The position numbers and the translations under genes were made by a program. From positions 1-64,000 of the forward strand of contig NZ_JAGGOS010000046.1 of the NCBI RefSeq assembly GCF_018614205.1: a stretch of 64,000 nt of DNA, read 5' to 3'. The notes under the pieces were generated by a model. It was not told where the DNA came from, did no database searches, and saw only the letters and a list, made by a program, of their open reading frames with translations. This document shows positions 33,165 to 41,319 of this stretch, in pieces. Each line of letters starts with the position of its first letter. The first letter of the stretch is position 1. This DNA comes from Streptomyces sp. ISL-36. GTDB lineage: Bacteria; Actinomycetota; Actinomycetes; Streptomycetales; Streptomycetaceae.

Positions 33165-34354
33165 CAGACGATGCCCAGGTCCAGCATGCGGATGGCGTTG
33201 CCGCGCATCAGCTTGTAGACGGTCTCGTCGTCAAGGCCCTTGACGTGGTCGAGGGCGACTTCCTTGGTGTGCGGGAAGGTGGAGTCGACGTGCGGGTAGT
33301 CGGTCTCGAAGGTGGCGTTGTCCCGGCCCACCACGTCCAGCGAGGCGATGCCGTGCTTGTCGCGGAAGAAGCAGCAGAAGATCTGCCGGTAGTAGTACGT
33401 GGACGGGGGCTCGGGGATCAGGTCGCGGACGCCTCCCCAGGCCCGGTGCTCCTCCCACACGTCGTCGGCGCGTTCGAGGGCGTACGGGATCCAGCCCATC
33501 TGTCCCTCGCTGTAGGCGAGCTTCAGCGTCGGGAACTTCACCAGGACGCCGCTGAAGAGGAAGTCCATCATCGAGGCCATGGCGTTGTTGAAGGAGAGCG
33601 AGGCCTGGACGGCGGGCGGTGCGTCGGGGGACGCGGCCGGCATCTGCGAGGACGACCCGATGTGCATGTTGACGACGGTGCCGGTCTCCTGGCAGACGGC
33701 GAAGAAGGGGTCCCAGTAGCCGGAGTGGATCGACGGGAGTCCCAGGTGGGTGGGGATCTCCGAGAAGGTCACGGCCTTGACCCCGCGGGCGGCGTTGCGC
33801 CGGATCTCGGCGACCGCCAGGTCGATGTCCCAGAGCGGGATGATGCAGAGCGGGATGAGCCGGCCGCCGCTGTCGCCGCACCACTCCTCGACCATCCAGT
33901 CGTTGTAGGCGCGGACGCAGGCGAGGGCGACCTCCTTGTCGTGCGCCTCGGCGAAGGTCTGGCCGCAGAAGCGCGGGAAGGTGGGGAAGCAGAGCGAGGC
34001 CTCGACATGGTTGAGGTCCATGTCCTTGAGCCGCTCGACGGGGTCCCAGCAGCCGCGCCGCATCTCGGCACGGGTGATGCCCTCCAGGGTCATGTCGTCG
34101 CGTTCGAAGCCGACGGCGGCGATGTTGCGCTTGTACGGGAACTTCAGGTCCTCGTAGACCCACCAGTCGGTGGGCGGGCCGTCCGGGTCCATCGTGATCC
34201 GGTACTTCCCGCCGACGTAGGCGAGCTCTCCGATACCGGCGGTGAGCGGCTTGGGCCCGCGGTCGCGGTACCGGGCGGGGAGCCAGGTCTCGAAGAGGTG
34301 GGCGGGCTCGATCACATGGTCGTCGACGCTGATGATGCGGGGCAGTTCCGTCAT
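33164..34354 (-). CDS. Amidohydrolase-family metal-dependent hydrolase
   Basis: A 396-residue TIM-barrel hydrolase of the amidohydrolase_2 class. SVDDHVIEP at residues 9-17 carries the first metal His, VVNMHIGSSSQMP (about 225-237) another, and NATFETDYPHVDSTFPHT (about 345-362) the catalytic Asp/His region. It belongs to the group of actinobacterial proteins found next to paired acyl-CoA dehydrogenases, where it may hydrolyse or decarboxylate a pathway intermediate; the reaction is unknown. ATG 34354 is first in the operon, 28 bp from operator 34383-34397. A TnpB-type element lies just upstream. Confidence 0.88.
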   Translation of the reverse strand: MTELPRIISVDDHVIEPAHLFETWLPARYRDRGPKPLTAGIGELAYVGGKYRITMDPDGPPTDWWVYEDLKFPYKRNIAAVGFERDDMTLEGITRAEMRRGCWDPVERLKDMDLNHVEASLCFPTFPRFCGQTFAEAHDKEVALACVRAYNDWMVEEWCGDSGGRLIPLCIIPLWDIDLAVAEIRRNAARGVKAVTFSEIPTHLGLPSIHSGYWDPFFAVCQETGTVVNMHIGSSSQMPAASPDAPPAVQASLSFNNAMASMMDFLFSGVLVKFPTLKLAYSEGQMGWIPYALERADDVWEEHRAWGGVRDLIPEPPSTYYYRQIFCCFFRDKHGIASLDVVGRDNATFETDYPHVDSTFPHTKEVALDHVKGLDDETVYKLMRGNAIRMLDLGIV

Positions 34355-34382
34355 GAACCCACTCCCATGGCTGAAGAGCTTT

Positions 34383-34397
34383 CTGATGACCCGTCAG
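34383..34397. promoter_or_regulatory. Regulon operator site 5
   Basis: CTGATGACCCGTCAG, one mismatch in the left arm. It lies 28 bp upstream of the amidohydrolase/acyl-CoA dehydrogenase operon. It is now about 2.2 kb from its probable former partner site 36615-36629, because of the TnpB element. Confidence 0.7.
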
Positions 34398-34399
34398 AT

Positions 34400-36610
34400 T
34401 CCTTCTCTCAAGCTAACGGGTTCCACAAGGCATCGGTAGTGCTGAGTTGCTCGCCGTCGCGATGACGCTTGCCCGCCGCCCGCCCTGCGCCTGCTGCGGG
34501 ACAGAAGTACGTGGATCGAATACGTGACCTTTCAGGGTCCGGATCGTTGACCGAACGACGGCAACAGAGCTATTTGGAGAATGAGTTGAGCCGGAGACTT
34601 CAGCTCGCCGGAGGTGAGACCTCCCGCACGGCGTGCGCACGTGGCGTGCTTCGTCGCGGGTTCGAGGAGAAGACCGGCGAAACACTGGGGCGGGCCGCGA
34701 TGGCACAGCGGGTCGACTGGTGCGCCGCCCTGGTGTCCGGGATGAGTGCGGAGCTGCTCAACAGTCGCTGGAACACGAGGGACGTGGGCGTGCTGGCGTC
34801 GGGTGTGGACGCGCAGGGACACAAACTGCCCTCACATGCATGGATGGCGCTGAGGCGTCTCAACTGGAGAGCAATGGCCCCGCAAGGCGTGAGGGTCAAT
34901 GACCGGATCGTACGGATGGCGCAGGAGCAGGCCGGACGCCAGCTGCGGTCGGCCGGGTGGCGTGCAGGCCTGACAGCCGGCGTTCTGGCCACGTGGCCCG
35001 CCGATCCCGCGAAGCGCACGACCAAGGAGTGGGACGAGGTTCGGGACGCGGCGCCCGGCGGCCGATATCTCCCGTCCAGCGTGATCACGTCCCGCACCCG
35101 ACAGATCTCCGCCTTCACCCACGAGCACGGTCGGCTGCCTGGCGATCTGTTCGAGCTGGAGACGGCTCCACGAGCAGCGCGGCTGCTGCTGCTTTCGGCA
35201 TGTGACGCGCAGCAGGCCACCATCGAACGTCACGAGACCGATGCCGATCGGGCGTTGCTGCGCCTCCAGCTCCCCACTCGGCCCGATCCGCAGTCGTACC
35301 GGGACTGGACGTGGGTTGCCTGCCCGATCACTCTGCCGCCCACGATCCCGGCCTCGGCGGTGCTGCACCTGCCCACTCTGCGTGTCCGCCTGGGGCAGGT
35401 CCGCGTGGATCTCGCCTACAGTCACCCGGTCCCGAAGACGGCCCGGAGCGGTCACAGGGTGGCGCTGGGCGTGGACTGGGGCCTGAACACTCTGCTGACT
35501 GCCGGTGCCACCCGGCTGCACAATGACGGAACGATCACCGCGCTCGGCGTCGGCTGCATGTTCCGAGCTGCCGGTGTCCTGGCCAAGCAGCACCGTCTGC
35601 GCCGCGAGAGCGAACACCTGCAGGCCAAAGCCGATCACTACCGGCGGCTCACCGGCGAGGACACCAGCCACACCTTGGCGGCCAAACTCAGGGTCTTGAA
35701 CGGCGAGCTCCGTCGTGTGTCCGATCGGCGTTCGAACCTCAACGCCGCCCTGGCGTGGGCTGCCGCCCGCTGGGCCGTGGACCAAGCCATTACCACCTCG
35801 GCCACCGTCATCTACATCGAAGACCTCCGCTCCATGGAGGCGCGGACCATGGGTCGCACGATGAACACCCGCCTCTCCCATCAGGTGCGCGGGAAGATCC
35901 GGGAACACATGAGGCACCTCGCCGCCGAGGTCGGCATCCCCGTAGTCACCGTCCCGGCCCGCAACACCTCCAAGCACTGCCCCCAGTGCCTCGTACCGCT
36001 ACGGCACCGCAAAGCGCCCGACCGACCCGCCACGCCCGGCTGGAAATGGGCCATGTGCCCTGCATGCGGCTGGCAAGGCGACAGAGACCAGGGCGCTTGG
36101 CGGCGCATCGCCGCCCGTGGCCTCACCCACCAGGCGGAGACCGTCACCGACCGCGCCACAGGCGCGATGGCGATCCACACGATTGTGGACACCCTCGAGA
36201 CCCGCGCCGTCGTCACACCGTCCAACGACAAGGCTGGTCCGGACCGGTCCAAGACCGGATCCACCCGGCGACAGGCAACACGCCCCGCGCCCAGGCGACG
36301 CAGGGCACCCTCCCCCGCCACCCCTTCGGGGCCGGCGGGCAAGCGTCCGGAGGGACACGCTCACACGGACCGACCCGGGCTGCCCCGAGCGGCCCACCGG
36401 AACCAGGGCGTGACGACCATCAGCACACTCACCCCTGGCCACCGTCCAAGAGGAGCGGCATTGGGTGCGGGCTTCCACTGGCACGCCCATGCGACTCCCC
36501 CTCGGTGGGGACCCCTCTGCGGGCCCGTCCCCGGTGGAGCACGTGGCTGATGAGAGACGCTATCCCCGCGCCCCTGGACCGACAAGCGGCGGACCTCTAC
36601 GCTCTCGGCA
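34400..36610 (+). mobile_element. TnpB-only insertion (IS605/IS1341-type), ends not resolved
   Basis: A single tnpB-type gene without tnpA sits between two CTGAC-type operators that belong to divergently read catabolic genes. The boundaries are only bracketed by those operators: I could not identify the hairpin ends or target-adjacent motif. IS200/605-type elements make no target duplication, so none is expected. The sequence from 36551 to about 36610 probably holds the right end and the guide end of an associated omega-RNA. Confidence 0.5.
34469..36550 (+). CDS. TnpB-type RNA-guided nuclease (large, 693 aa)
   Basis: A long TnpB-related protein. The RuvC catalytic residues are visible: Asp336 in LGVDWGLNTLLT, Glu451 in VIYIEDLRSM, and the third acidic site in GDRDQGAWRRIAARGL (Asp538/Asp540). 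A zinc finger has CPQC (504/507) and CPAC (530/533). The family is usually about 400 residues; this one has a long N-terminal REC-like part and a 130-residue Arg/Pro-rich tail, with KRPEGHAHTDR and ALGAGFHWHAHATPPRW, that recurs in Streptomyces members. The tail may really reflect overlapping omega-RNA. The start is uncertain: TTG 34469 or GTG 34511. No CRISPR array or tnpA is in the window. Confidence 0.85.
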   Translation: MPAARPAPAAGQKYVDRIRDLSGSGSLTERRQQSYLENELSRRLQLAGGETSRTACARGVLRRGFEEKTGETLGRAAMAQRVDWCAALVSGMSAELLNSRWNTRDVGVLASGVDAQGHKLPSHAWMALRRLNWRAMAPQGVRVNDRIVRMAQEQAGRQLRSAGWRAGLTAGVLATWPADPAKRTTKEWDEVRDAAPGGRYLPSSVITSRTRQISAFTHEHGRLPGDLFELETAPRAARLLLLSACDAQQATIERHETDADRALLRLQLPTRPDPQSYRDWTWVACPITLPPTIPASAVLHLPTLRVRLGQVRVDLAYSHPVPKTARSGHRVALGVDWGLNTLLTAGATRLHNDGTITALGVGCMFRAAGVLAKQHRLRRESEHLQAKADHYRRLTGEDTSHTLAAKLRVLNGELRRVSDRRSNLNAALAWAAARWAVDQAITTSATVIYIEDLRSMEARTMGRTMNTRLSHQVRGKIREHMRHLAAEVGIPVVTVPARNTSKHCPQCLVPLRHRKAPDRPATPGWKWAMCPACGWQGDRDQGAWRRIAARGLTHQAETVTDRATGAMAIHTIVDTLETRAVVTPSNDKAGPDRSKTGSTRRQATRPAPRRRRAPSPATPSGPAGKRPEGHAHTDRPGLPRAAHRNQGVTTISTLTPGHRPRGAALGAGFHWHAHATPPRWGPLCGPVPGGARG

Positions 36611-36614
36611 TGAT

Positions 36615-36629
36615 CTGACGTACCGTCAG
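36615..36629. promoter_or_regulatory. Regulon operator site 6
   Basis: CTGACGTACCGTCAG, perfect arms with only the central bases unmatched. It is almost the mirror of site 1 and ends 17 bp before the acyl-CoA ligase ATG. Confidence 0.8.
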
Positions 36630-36646
36630 CTATGAGGAGTACGGGC

Positions 36647-38149
36647 ATGACCGACACCGCACACGCCCTGGGCGAGTCCCGCACCCTCTGGGAGCTCGTC
36701 GACCGCCGCGCCGCCCTCACCCCCGACCGGCCCGTCCTGCTCCAGGGCGACAGGACCCTCACCTTCGGCGAGCTGCGCGACCGCGCCGAGCGGTGCGCCG
36801 CCGGGCTCTACGGAAGGGGTGTCCGCCCCGGCACCGTCGTCGCCTGGCAGCTGCCCACCCGGATCGAGACCGCGGTCCTCAGCTTCGCCCTGGCCCGCAT
36901 CGGAGCCGTGCAGTCCCCCGTCATCCCCTTCTACCGGGACCGGGAGGTCGGCTTCGCCCTGCACGAGTCGAAGGCCGAGTTCTTCGCCGTCCCCGGCGTA
37001 TGGCGCGGCTTCGACCACACCGCGATGGCGCGTCGGCTCGGCGCGCGCGGGGTCTTCGAGGCGTACGACTCCCTGCCCGACGGCGACCCGGCCGTCCTGC
37101 CGCCCCCGCCCGCGTCCGGAACGGACGTCCGCTGGATCTACTGGACCTCGGGCACGACCTCCGACCCCAAGGGCGTCCTGCACACCGACCGCTCCCTGAT
37201 CGCGGGCGGTTCCTGCCTCGCCCACGCCCTGCGGCTGACCGCGGACGACGTGGGCTCGATGGCCTTCCCGTACGCCCATATCGCCGGGCCCGACTACACG
37301 GTGATGCTCCTCCTGTACGGATTCCCCGCCGTGATGTTCGAACAGTTCGCGCTACCCGACGCGGTGGCGGAGTACCGCGCGCACGGCGTGACCGTGGCGG
37401 GCGGGTCCACCGCCTTCTACTCCCTGTTCCTCGCCGAGCAGCGCAAGCTGCCGCCCGGGGAGAAGCTGATCCCGAGCCTGCGGCTGCTCGCCGGCGGCGG
37501 AGCGCCCAAGCCGCCGGAGATCTACCACGCGGTGGTGCGCGAGATGGGGTGCGCGCTCACCCACGGCTACGGCATGACCGAGGTCCCGATGATCACCATG
37601 GGCTCACCGGACGACACCGCCGAGAACCTGGCGACGACGGAGGGCCGGCCGCCGGAGGGCATGGAGATACGGATCGCGGAGGGCGGGGAGGTGCGACTGC
37701 GGGGCGAGGCCGTGTGCCAGGGCTATCTCGACCCCGCGCAGACGGCCGCCGCCTTCGACGAGGACGGCTTCCTCATCACCGGCGACGTGGGCCATGTGAC
37801 CCCGAGCGGCCATCTCGTCCTCACCGGCCGGATCAAGGACATCATCATCCGCAAGGGCGAGAACATCTCGGCCAAGGAGATCGAGGACCTCCTCCACGAG
37901 CATCCCGCGGTCGGCGACGCGGCCGTCATCGGCCTGCCGGACCCCGAGCGCGGCGAACGCGTCTGCGCGGTGATCGAGCAGCCGCCCGGCGCCCCGGCCC
38001 TGACCCTCCCGGCGGTGACGGACTTCCTGCGCGCCGCGGGCCTCTCCGTCCACAAGCTGCCGGAACAGCTGGAGGTCGTGGAGGCCCTGCCGCGCAACGA
38101 CACCCTGCGGAAGGTTCTCAAGTACAAGCTGCGCGAGCGCTACTCCTGA
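36647..38149 (+). CDS. AMP-forming acyl-CoA ligase (FadD-like)
   Basis: A 500-residue ANL-superfamily ligase that activates a carboxylic acid to its CoA thioester via an acyl-AMP. The P-loop-like motif is IYWTSGTTSDPKGVLHT (about residues 163-179), the A5 region HGYGMTEVPM and the hinge GRIKDIIIRKGENIS (about 398-412). The catalytic lysine is in NDTLRKVLKYKL near the end. ATG 36647 has GAGGAG (36634-36639). The operator at 36615-36629 is directly upstream. It probably supplies the CoA ester used by the dehydrogenases; substrate unknown. The 3' end overlaps the EF-hand gene by 10 bases. Confidence 0.92.
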   Translation: MTDTAHALGESRTLWELVDRRAALTPDRPVLLQGDRTLTFGELRDRAERCAAGLYGRGVRPGTVVAWQLPTRIETAVLSFALARIGAVQSPVIPFYRDREVGFALHESKAEFFAVPGVWRGFDHTAMARRLGARGVFEAYDSLPDGDPAVLPPPPASGTDVRWIYWTSGTTSDPKGVLHTDRSLIAGGSCLAHALRLTADDVGSMAFPYAHIAGPDYTVMLLLYGFPAVMFEQFALPDAVAEYRAHGVTVAGGSTAFYSLFLAEQRKLPPGEKLIPSLRLLAGGGAPKPPEIYHAVVREMGCALTHGYGMTEVPMITMGSPDDTAENLATTEGRPPEGMEIRIAEGGEVRLRGEAVCQGYLDPAQTAAAFDEDGFLITGDVGHVTPSGHLVLTGRIKDIIIRKGENISAKEIEDLLHEHPAVGDAAVIGLPDPERGERVCAVIEQPPGAPALTLPAVTDFLRAAGLSVHKLPEQLEVVEALPRNDTLRKVLKYKLRERYS

Positions 38150-38655
38150 CCGGTCCGGTCCTCCGTCATGAAGTAGCGGGCGAAGGCGGTCACGGCCGCC
38201 TCCTCCTCCACCTCTCCCGAGTCGCCGGTCGGCAGGGCGGCGGCGCTGGTGGCCGCCGCCTCCGGGTCGATGCCGAGCGCCCGCAGCGCCCGCTCCACGT
38301 CGGCAGGGGTGGGGGCGAGGGCGAGCAGGGCGTGGAGGAAGGGGCGGGCGATCTCCGCGAAGCGCTCGGGGTGGTCGTGCAGTCGCTTGACCGCACCGCC
38401 GACGAACTCCTGCTGGCTGACCCGCTGGTCACCGTCGATGTCGGCCATCCCGGCCATGCCCTGCCAGAACGCCTCGGCGCCGGTGACCAGCGCCTGGCCC
38501 TTGTCGCAGCGGAAGGACGTGTCGAACTCGGTCAGCAACCGTTTCGCCGCCGTCGTGAAGTCCTCGCGCGAGATGGTCCCGTCGCCGTCCTGGTCGAACG
38601 CGGCGAAACGGGAGGCGATCCGGCGCTGGTAGAGCTGCTCGGGTTCCATGGCCAT
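38140..38655 (-). CDS. EF-hand calcium-binding protein (calerythrin-like)
   Basis: A 171-residue soluble protein with canonical EF-hand loops DQDGDGTISREDF (about residues 21-33) and DIDGDQRVSQQEF (about 72-84), and a degenerate third region. Length and spacing match the sarcoplasmic/calerythrin group found in Streptomyces (Cab proteins), which buffer or sense calcium. The start is ATG 38655 (a second in-frame ATG is two codons later). It converges on and overlaps the acyl-CoA ligase gene. The STAS-domain gene lies upstream in the same direction, 27 bp away. Confidence 0.9.
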   Translation of the reverse strand: MAMEPEQLYQRRIASRFAAFDQDGDGTISREDFTTAAKRLLTEFDTSFRCDKGQALVTGAEAFWQGMAGMADIDGDQRVSQQEFVGGAVKRLHDHPERFAEIARPFLHALLALAPTPADVERALRALGIDPEAAATSAAALPTGDSGEVEEEAAVTAFARYFMTEDRTGQE

Positions 38656-38682
38656 GTGCGGACCTTACGACGCGAGGGCCCC

Positions 38683-39147
38683 CTATGCCGAGAGGGGCGG
38701 AGCGGCCACGCGCCGCGCCGGGGAGGACTGCTCGGGGAAGGACGGGGTGGAAGTCACCTGTCCGGCGAGGGACGTCACGGGCAGCGGCCGTGCCCGCTCG
38801 TCGACCGCGTCGGCGGCGTCCGCGTACACGTCGAAGAGCCGCCGGACGCCGAGCGCGGCCAGGACCCGGTTGACGTGCGAGCCCTCCAGGGCGCCGCGCG
38901 CGGGCAGCACGAGCCGCAGCCGGCCGCCGCAGGAGCGCATCAGGCGGCGGGAGGCGATCAGCACGCCCACCCCGCTGGAGTCGCAGAACTCGACGCCGGC
39001 CAGATCGAGGACCACGTCGTGGCGGCCGCCCGCGACGGCGTCGTGCACGCGTCTGCGGATCAGGGGCGAGGTCACCAGATCCACTTCGCCCTGGACGTGC
39101 AGCACGGTCCAGGGGCCTTGCTCGTCTTCGCCGACGTGGAGCGTCAC
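38683..39147 (-). CDS. STAS-domain anti-sigma factor antagonist
   Basis: A 154-residue protein with an N-terminal STAS domain (about residues 5-108). The conserved VEFCDSSGVGVLIAS (about 57-71) holds the serine that partner kinases phosphorylate in SpoIIAA/RsbV homologues. The C-terminal 45 residues are disordered. It would release a sigma factor from its anti-sigma ATPase when unphosphorylated. GTG 39147 is the start. It is divergent from the sigma factor gene at 39368 with 220 bp between, and the solitary RsbW-like ATPase at 30276 could be a partner; this is speculative. Confidence 0.9.
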   Translation of the reverse strand: MTLHVGEDEQGPWTVLHVQGEVDLVTSPLIRRRVHDAVAGGRHDVVLDLAGVEFCDSSGVGVLIASRRLMRSCGGRLRLVLPARGALEGSHVNRVLAALGVRRLFDVYADAADAVDERARPLPVTSLAGQVTSTPSFPEQSSPARRVAAPPLSA

Positions 39148-39367
39148 CGATCGCGCCCTTCAAAACGGAGGCAGTGCTTCCTGTCCCCTCCCGCTGCCCC
39201 GCGACGGCGGAACGAAACCCTCCGCGTGAAAGGTGGCGCTTTCCCTACCATCCCCGGCCGGTCGGGGGCGCACTTGTCACAAAGGAGAGTGCTCCGTCGG
39301 TACGGCGCACTACTTTGGGGAGTGAACTCGGGTCGGAGGGCCGCCGAAGAGCTCCGGAGGGCTTCGT

Positions 39368-39949
39368 ATGGCGAAGGACACACCACCGCGCTGGGACCGC
39401 AGGATGCAGCAGCGGCTGGCGCGCGGTGAGGCCGCCGCGCTCGGAGAGCTGTACGACCGCTTCGCCTCGCTGGTGCACAGCCTCGCCCATCGGGTGCTCG
39501 ACGACGAGGAGGCCGCCGACCAGGTCACCCGCGAGGTCTTCGGCTACATCTGGGAGAACCCCGACGCGTACGACCCCAAGCAGGGCAACCTGCGCTCCTG
39601 GGTCGCCAGGCTGACCCAGCGCCAGGCCGTGTACCGGCTGCGGCAGACGGAGGCCACGGCGTACGCGGAGACGGGCCGGGGTTCGGCGGAGGAGCTGGAG
39701 CAGAAGGTGCGCCAGGCCTCGGTCGCGGCCCGCGCGGACTACATCGTGACGTCGATGCCGGCGCCGTTGCGCGCCGCGCTGGAACTGGCGTATTTCCAGC
39801 GGCGCGACTACCGCCAGACGGCGGCGGACCTCGGGGTGACGGAGGACGAGGCGCGGCGGCGGCTGCGGCTCGGGCTGCAGTTGCTGTCGACGGCGAACAC
39901 CCGCCCCCTGGAGGGCTCGTCACCGCCCGGCTACGGACGCTCGCTGTGA
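39368..39949 (+). CDS. ECF-like RNA polymerase sigma factor
   Basis: A 193-residue sigma-70-family factor with region 2 (ALGELYDRFASLVHSLAHRVL, then EEAADQVTREVFGYIWENP, residues about 22-75) and region 4 (PAPLRAALELAYFQRRDYRQTAADLGVTEDEARRR, about 128-165). ATG 39368 is preceded by GGAGGG with 6 bases spacing. The GTG of the next gene overlaps its stop (GTGA), coupling sigma factor and zinc-finger anti-sigma protein. A weak TTGTCA (39274) motif may be a -35. The target promoters are unknown. Confidence 0.9.
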   Translation: MAKDTPPRWDRRMQQRLARGEAAALGELYDRFASLVHSLAHRVLDDEEAADQVTREVFGYIWENPDAYDPKQGNLRSWVARLTQRQAVYRLRQTEATAYAETGRGSAEELEQKVRQASVAARADYIVTSMPAPLRAALELAYFQRRDYRQTAADLGVTEDEARRRLRLGLQLLSTANTRPLEGSSPPGYGRSL

Positions 39950-41304
39950 GCGGGGCGGACGGCGACCCCGAAGAGGTCGCGCGCGCTCCGCGGATACCGG
40001 GACCGCGGTGGGCGGCGGACGACCACGCCGACCTGTCGGCACGCCCGGCGCAGGCACAGGAACCCGCGCCGCCGGAGGAGCCGGAGGGACCGGAGCAGAC
40101 GCAGGAGCCGGAGCAGACGGAGGAACCCGCGCAGCCGCAGGAGCCCCCGCCTCCTCCGCCTCCTCCGCCGCCCCCTCCTCCGCCGCCGCCGTCATCGGCG
40201 GCGCTTCCGACGCACCGCGTGCTCAAGTCCCTCCTCGGGGCCTGGGCGCTGTCCGCGTGTTCGGCGGAGGAGACCCAGGCGGTCGAGGACCATCTCACCG
40301 AGTGCGCCCCGTGCGCGGACGAGGCGCTGCGGCTCCGGGACGCGGTCGGGCTGCTGCACACCGATCGGGACCTCGACCTCGACCCGCTGCTGCGCTCCCG
40401 GGTCCTGGAGAACTGCCTGGGCCGGCGCCCCGCCCGTATCCCGGTGCCCGACTGGGCGACTTCGTACGACGCGGAGACGGCCCGGCTCGACGCGCTGCTG
40501 CGGGACATCGGCGAGTCGGAGTGGCACGCCCCGGTGCGCCTGAAGTGGTTCGAGGGCGAGCGGCCGGTGAGCCGCAGGACGTCCGTCGCCGGGGTGATCG
40601 GGCATCTGCTGGCGGTGGACGGCCTGGTGTCGGCCGCGCTCGGTCTGGACGATCCGCTGGGGACGGGGACCGCGCAGGTGGCGCCGACGGAGCGCACGGA
40701 GGCGTACTGGCAGGGTTCGTACCACCCGCCGACCCGCGGGGTGCACGAGCCGTGGCGCGAGCAGAGCCACACGCTGATCCGGACGGTCTCGTTCGCGGGA
40801 CGGGGTGTCGCGGACCTGACGGTGACGTACGGGGACTTCGCGCTGCCGATGCGGGACTCACTGCTGGAGCGGGCCTTCGAGTGCTGGGTGCACGCGGACG
40901 ACATCGCGAACGCGGTGGCGTATCCGTACGAACCGCCCAGCGGCGCGCATCTGCACGGCATGATCGACCTGGCGGCCCGGTTGCTCCCGGCGGCGCTGGC
41001 CGGCCGCCGCCGCTCGGGCCTCGCCTCCCCGTCCCGCCACCTGGTCGCGGCGGGCGCCCCCGGCCGCTCGCTCCACCTGGAGATCGAGGGCTCGGGCGGC
41101 GGCCACTGGTACATCGCCCTGGACTCCCCCGCGGCCGTCGGCTCCCCGGACCACGCGGTGGCCCAGGTGGCAATGGACGGCGTCGAGTTCTGCCAGCTGG
41201 TGGCGGGCCATGTCCCGCCGGAGGAGGCCGCCGCGGGCCAGGACGGCGACCGCGAGGCGATCCGCGACGTCCTCTTCGCGGCGGCGACCCTGAGCCGGCT
41301 GTAG
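39946..41304 (+). CDS. Zinc-finger anti-sigma factor fused to MDMPI domain
   Basis: A 452-residue protein with three parts. It starts with a disordered Pro/Glu-rich N-terminus (1-85) holding 16 consecutive prolines. Next comes an anti-sigma zf-HC2 domain (about 88-140; VEDHLTECAPCADEAL, the HxxxCxxC zinc motif). Last is a mycothiol-dependent maleylpyruvate-isomerase-like domain (about 165-450), which keeps a metal triad: VIGHLLAVDG and the E-x3-H of FECWVHADDIA. The zinc finger should bind the sigma factor encoded just upstream (GTGA overlap). The MDMPI part may make the complex responsive to mycothiol or metals. No membrane helix is evident. Start GTG 39946. Confidence 0.88.
   Translation: MSGADGDPEEVARAPRIPGPRWAADDHADLSARPAQAQEPAPPEEPEGPEQTQEPEQTEEPAQPQEPPPPPPPPPPPPPPPPSSAALPTHRVLKSLLGAWALSACSAEETQAVEDHLTECAPCADEALRLRDAVGLLHTDRDLDLDPLLRSRVLENCLGRRPARIPVPDWATSYDAETARLDALLRDIGESEWHAPVRLKWFEGERPVSRRTSVAGVIGHLLAVDGLVSAALGLDDPLGTGTAQVAPTERTEAYWQGSYHPPTRGVHEPWREQSHTLIRTVSFAGRGVADLTVTYGDFALPMRDSLLERAFECWVHADDIANAVAYPYEPPSGAHLHGMIDLAARLLPAALAGRRRSGLASPSRHLVAAGAPGRSLHLEIEGSGGGHWYIALDSPAAVGSPDHAVAQVAMDGVEFCQLVAGHVPPEEAAAGQDGDREAIRDVLFAAATLSRL
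40144..40191 (+). repeat. Polyproline codon run (16 codons)
   Basis: Sixteen successive CCN codons in the anti-sigma gene, in a ccg/cct/ccc mix. A slippage-prone tract and a potential EF-P-dependent ribosome pause, placed between the disordered N-terminus and the zinc finger. Confidence 0.9.
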
Positions 41305-41319
41305 CCGGGAGAGGCAGGA

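Noticed and set aside
34469..36550. TnpB-type gene as a true Cas12 effector
   Set aside because: No CRISPR array, cas1/cas2 or other adaptation genes in the window, and the C-terminal tail matches Streptomyces TnpB-related proteins.
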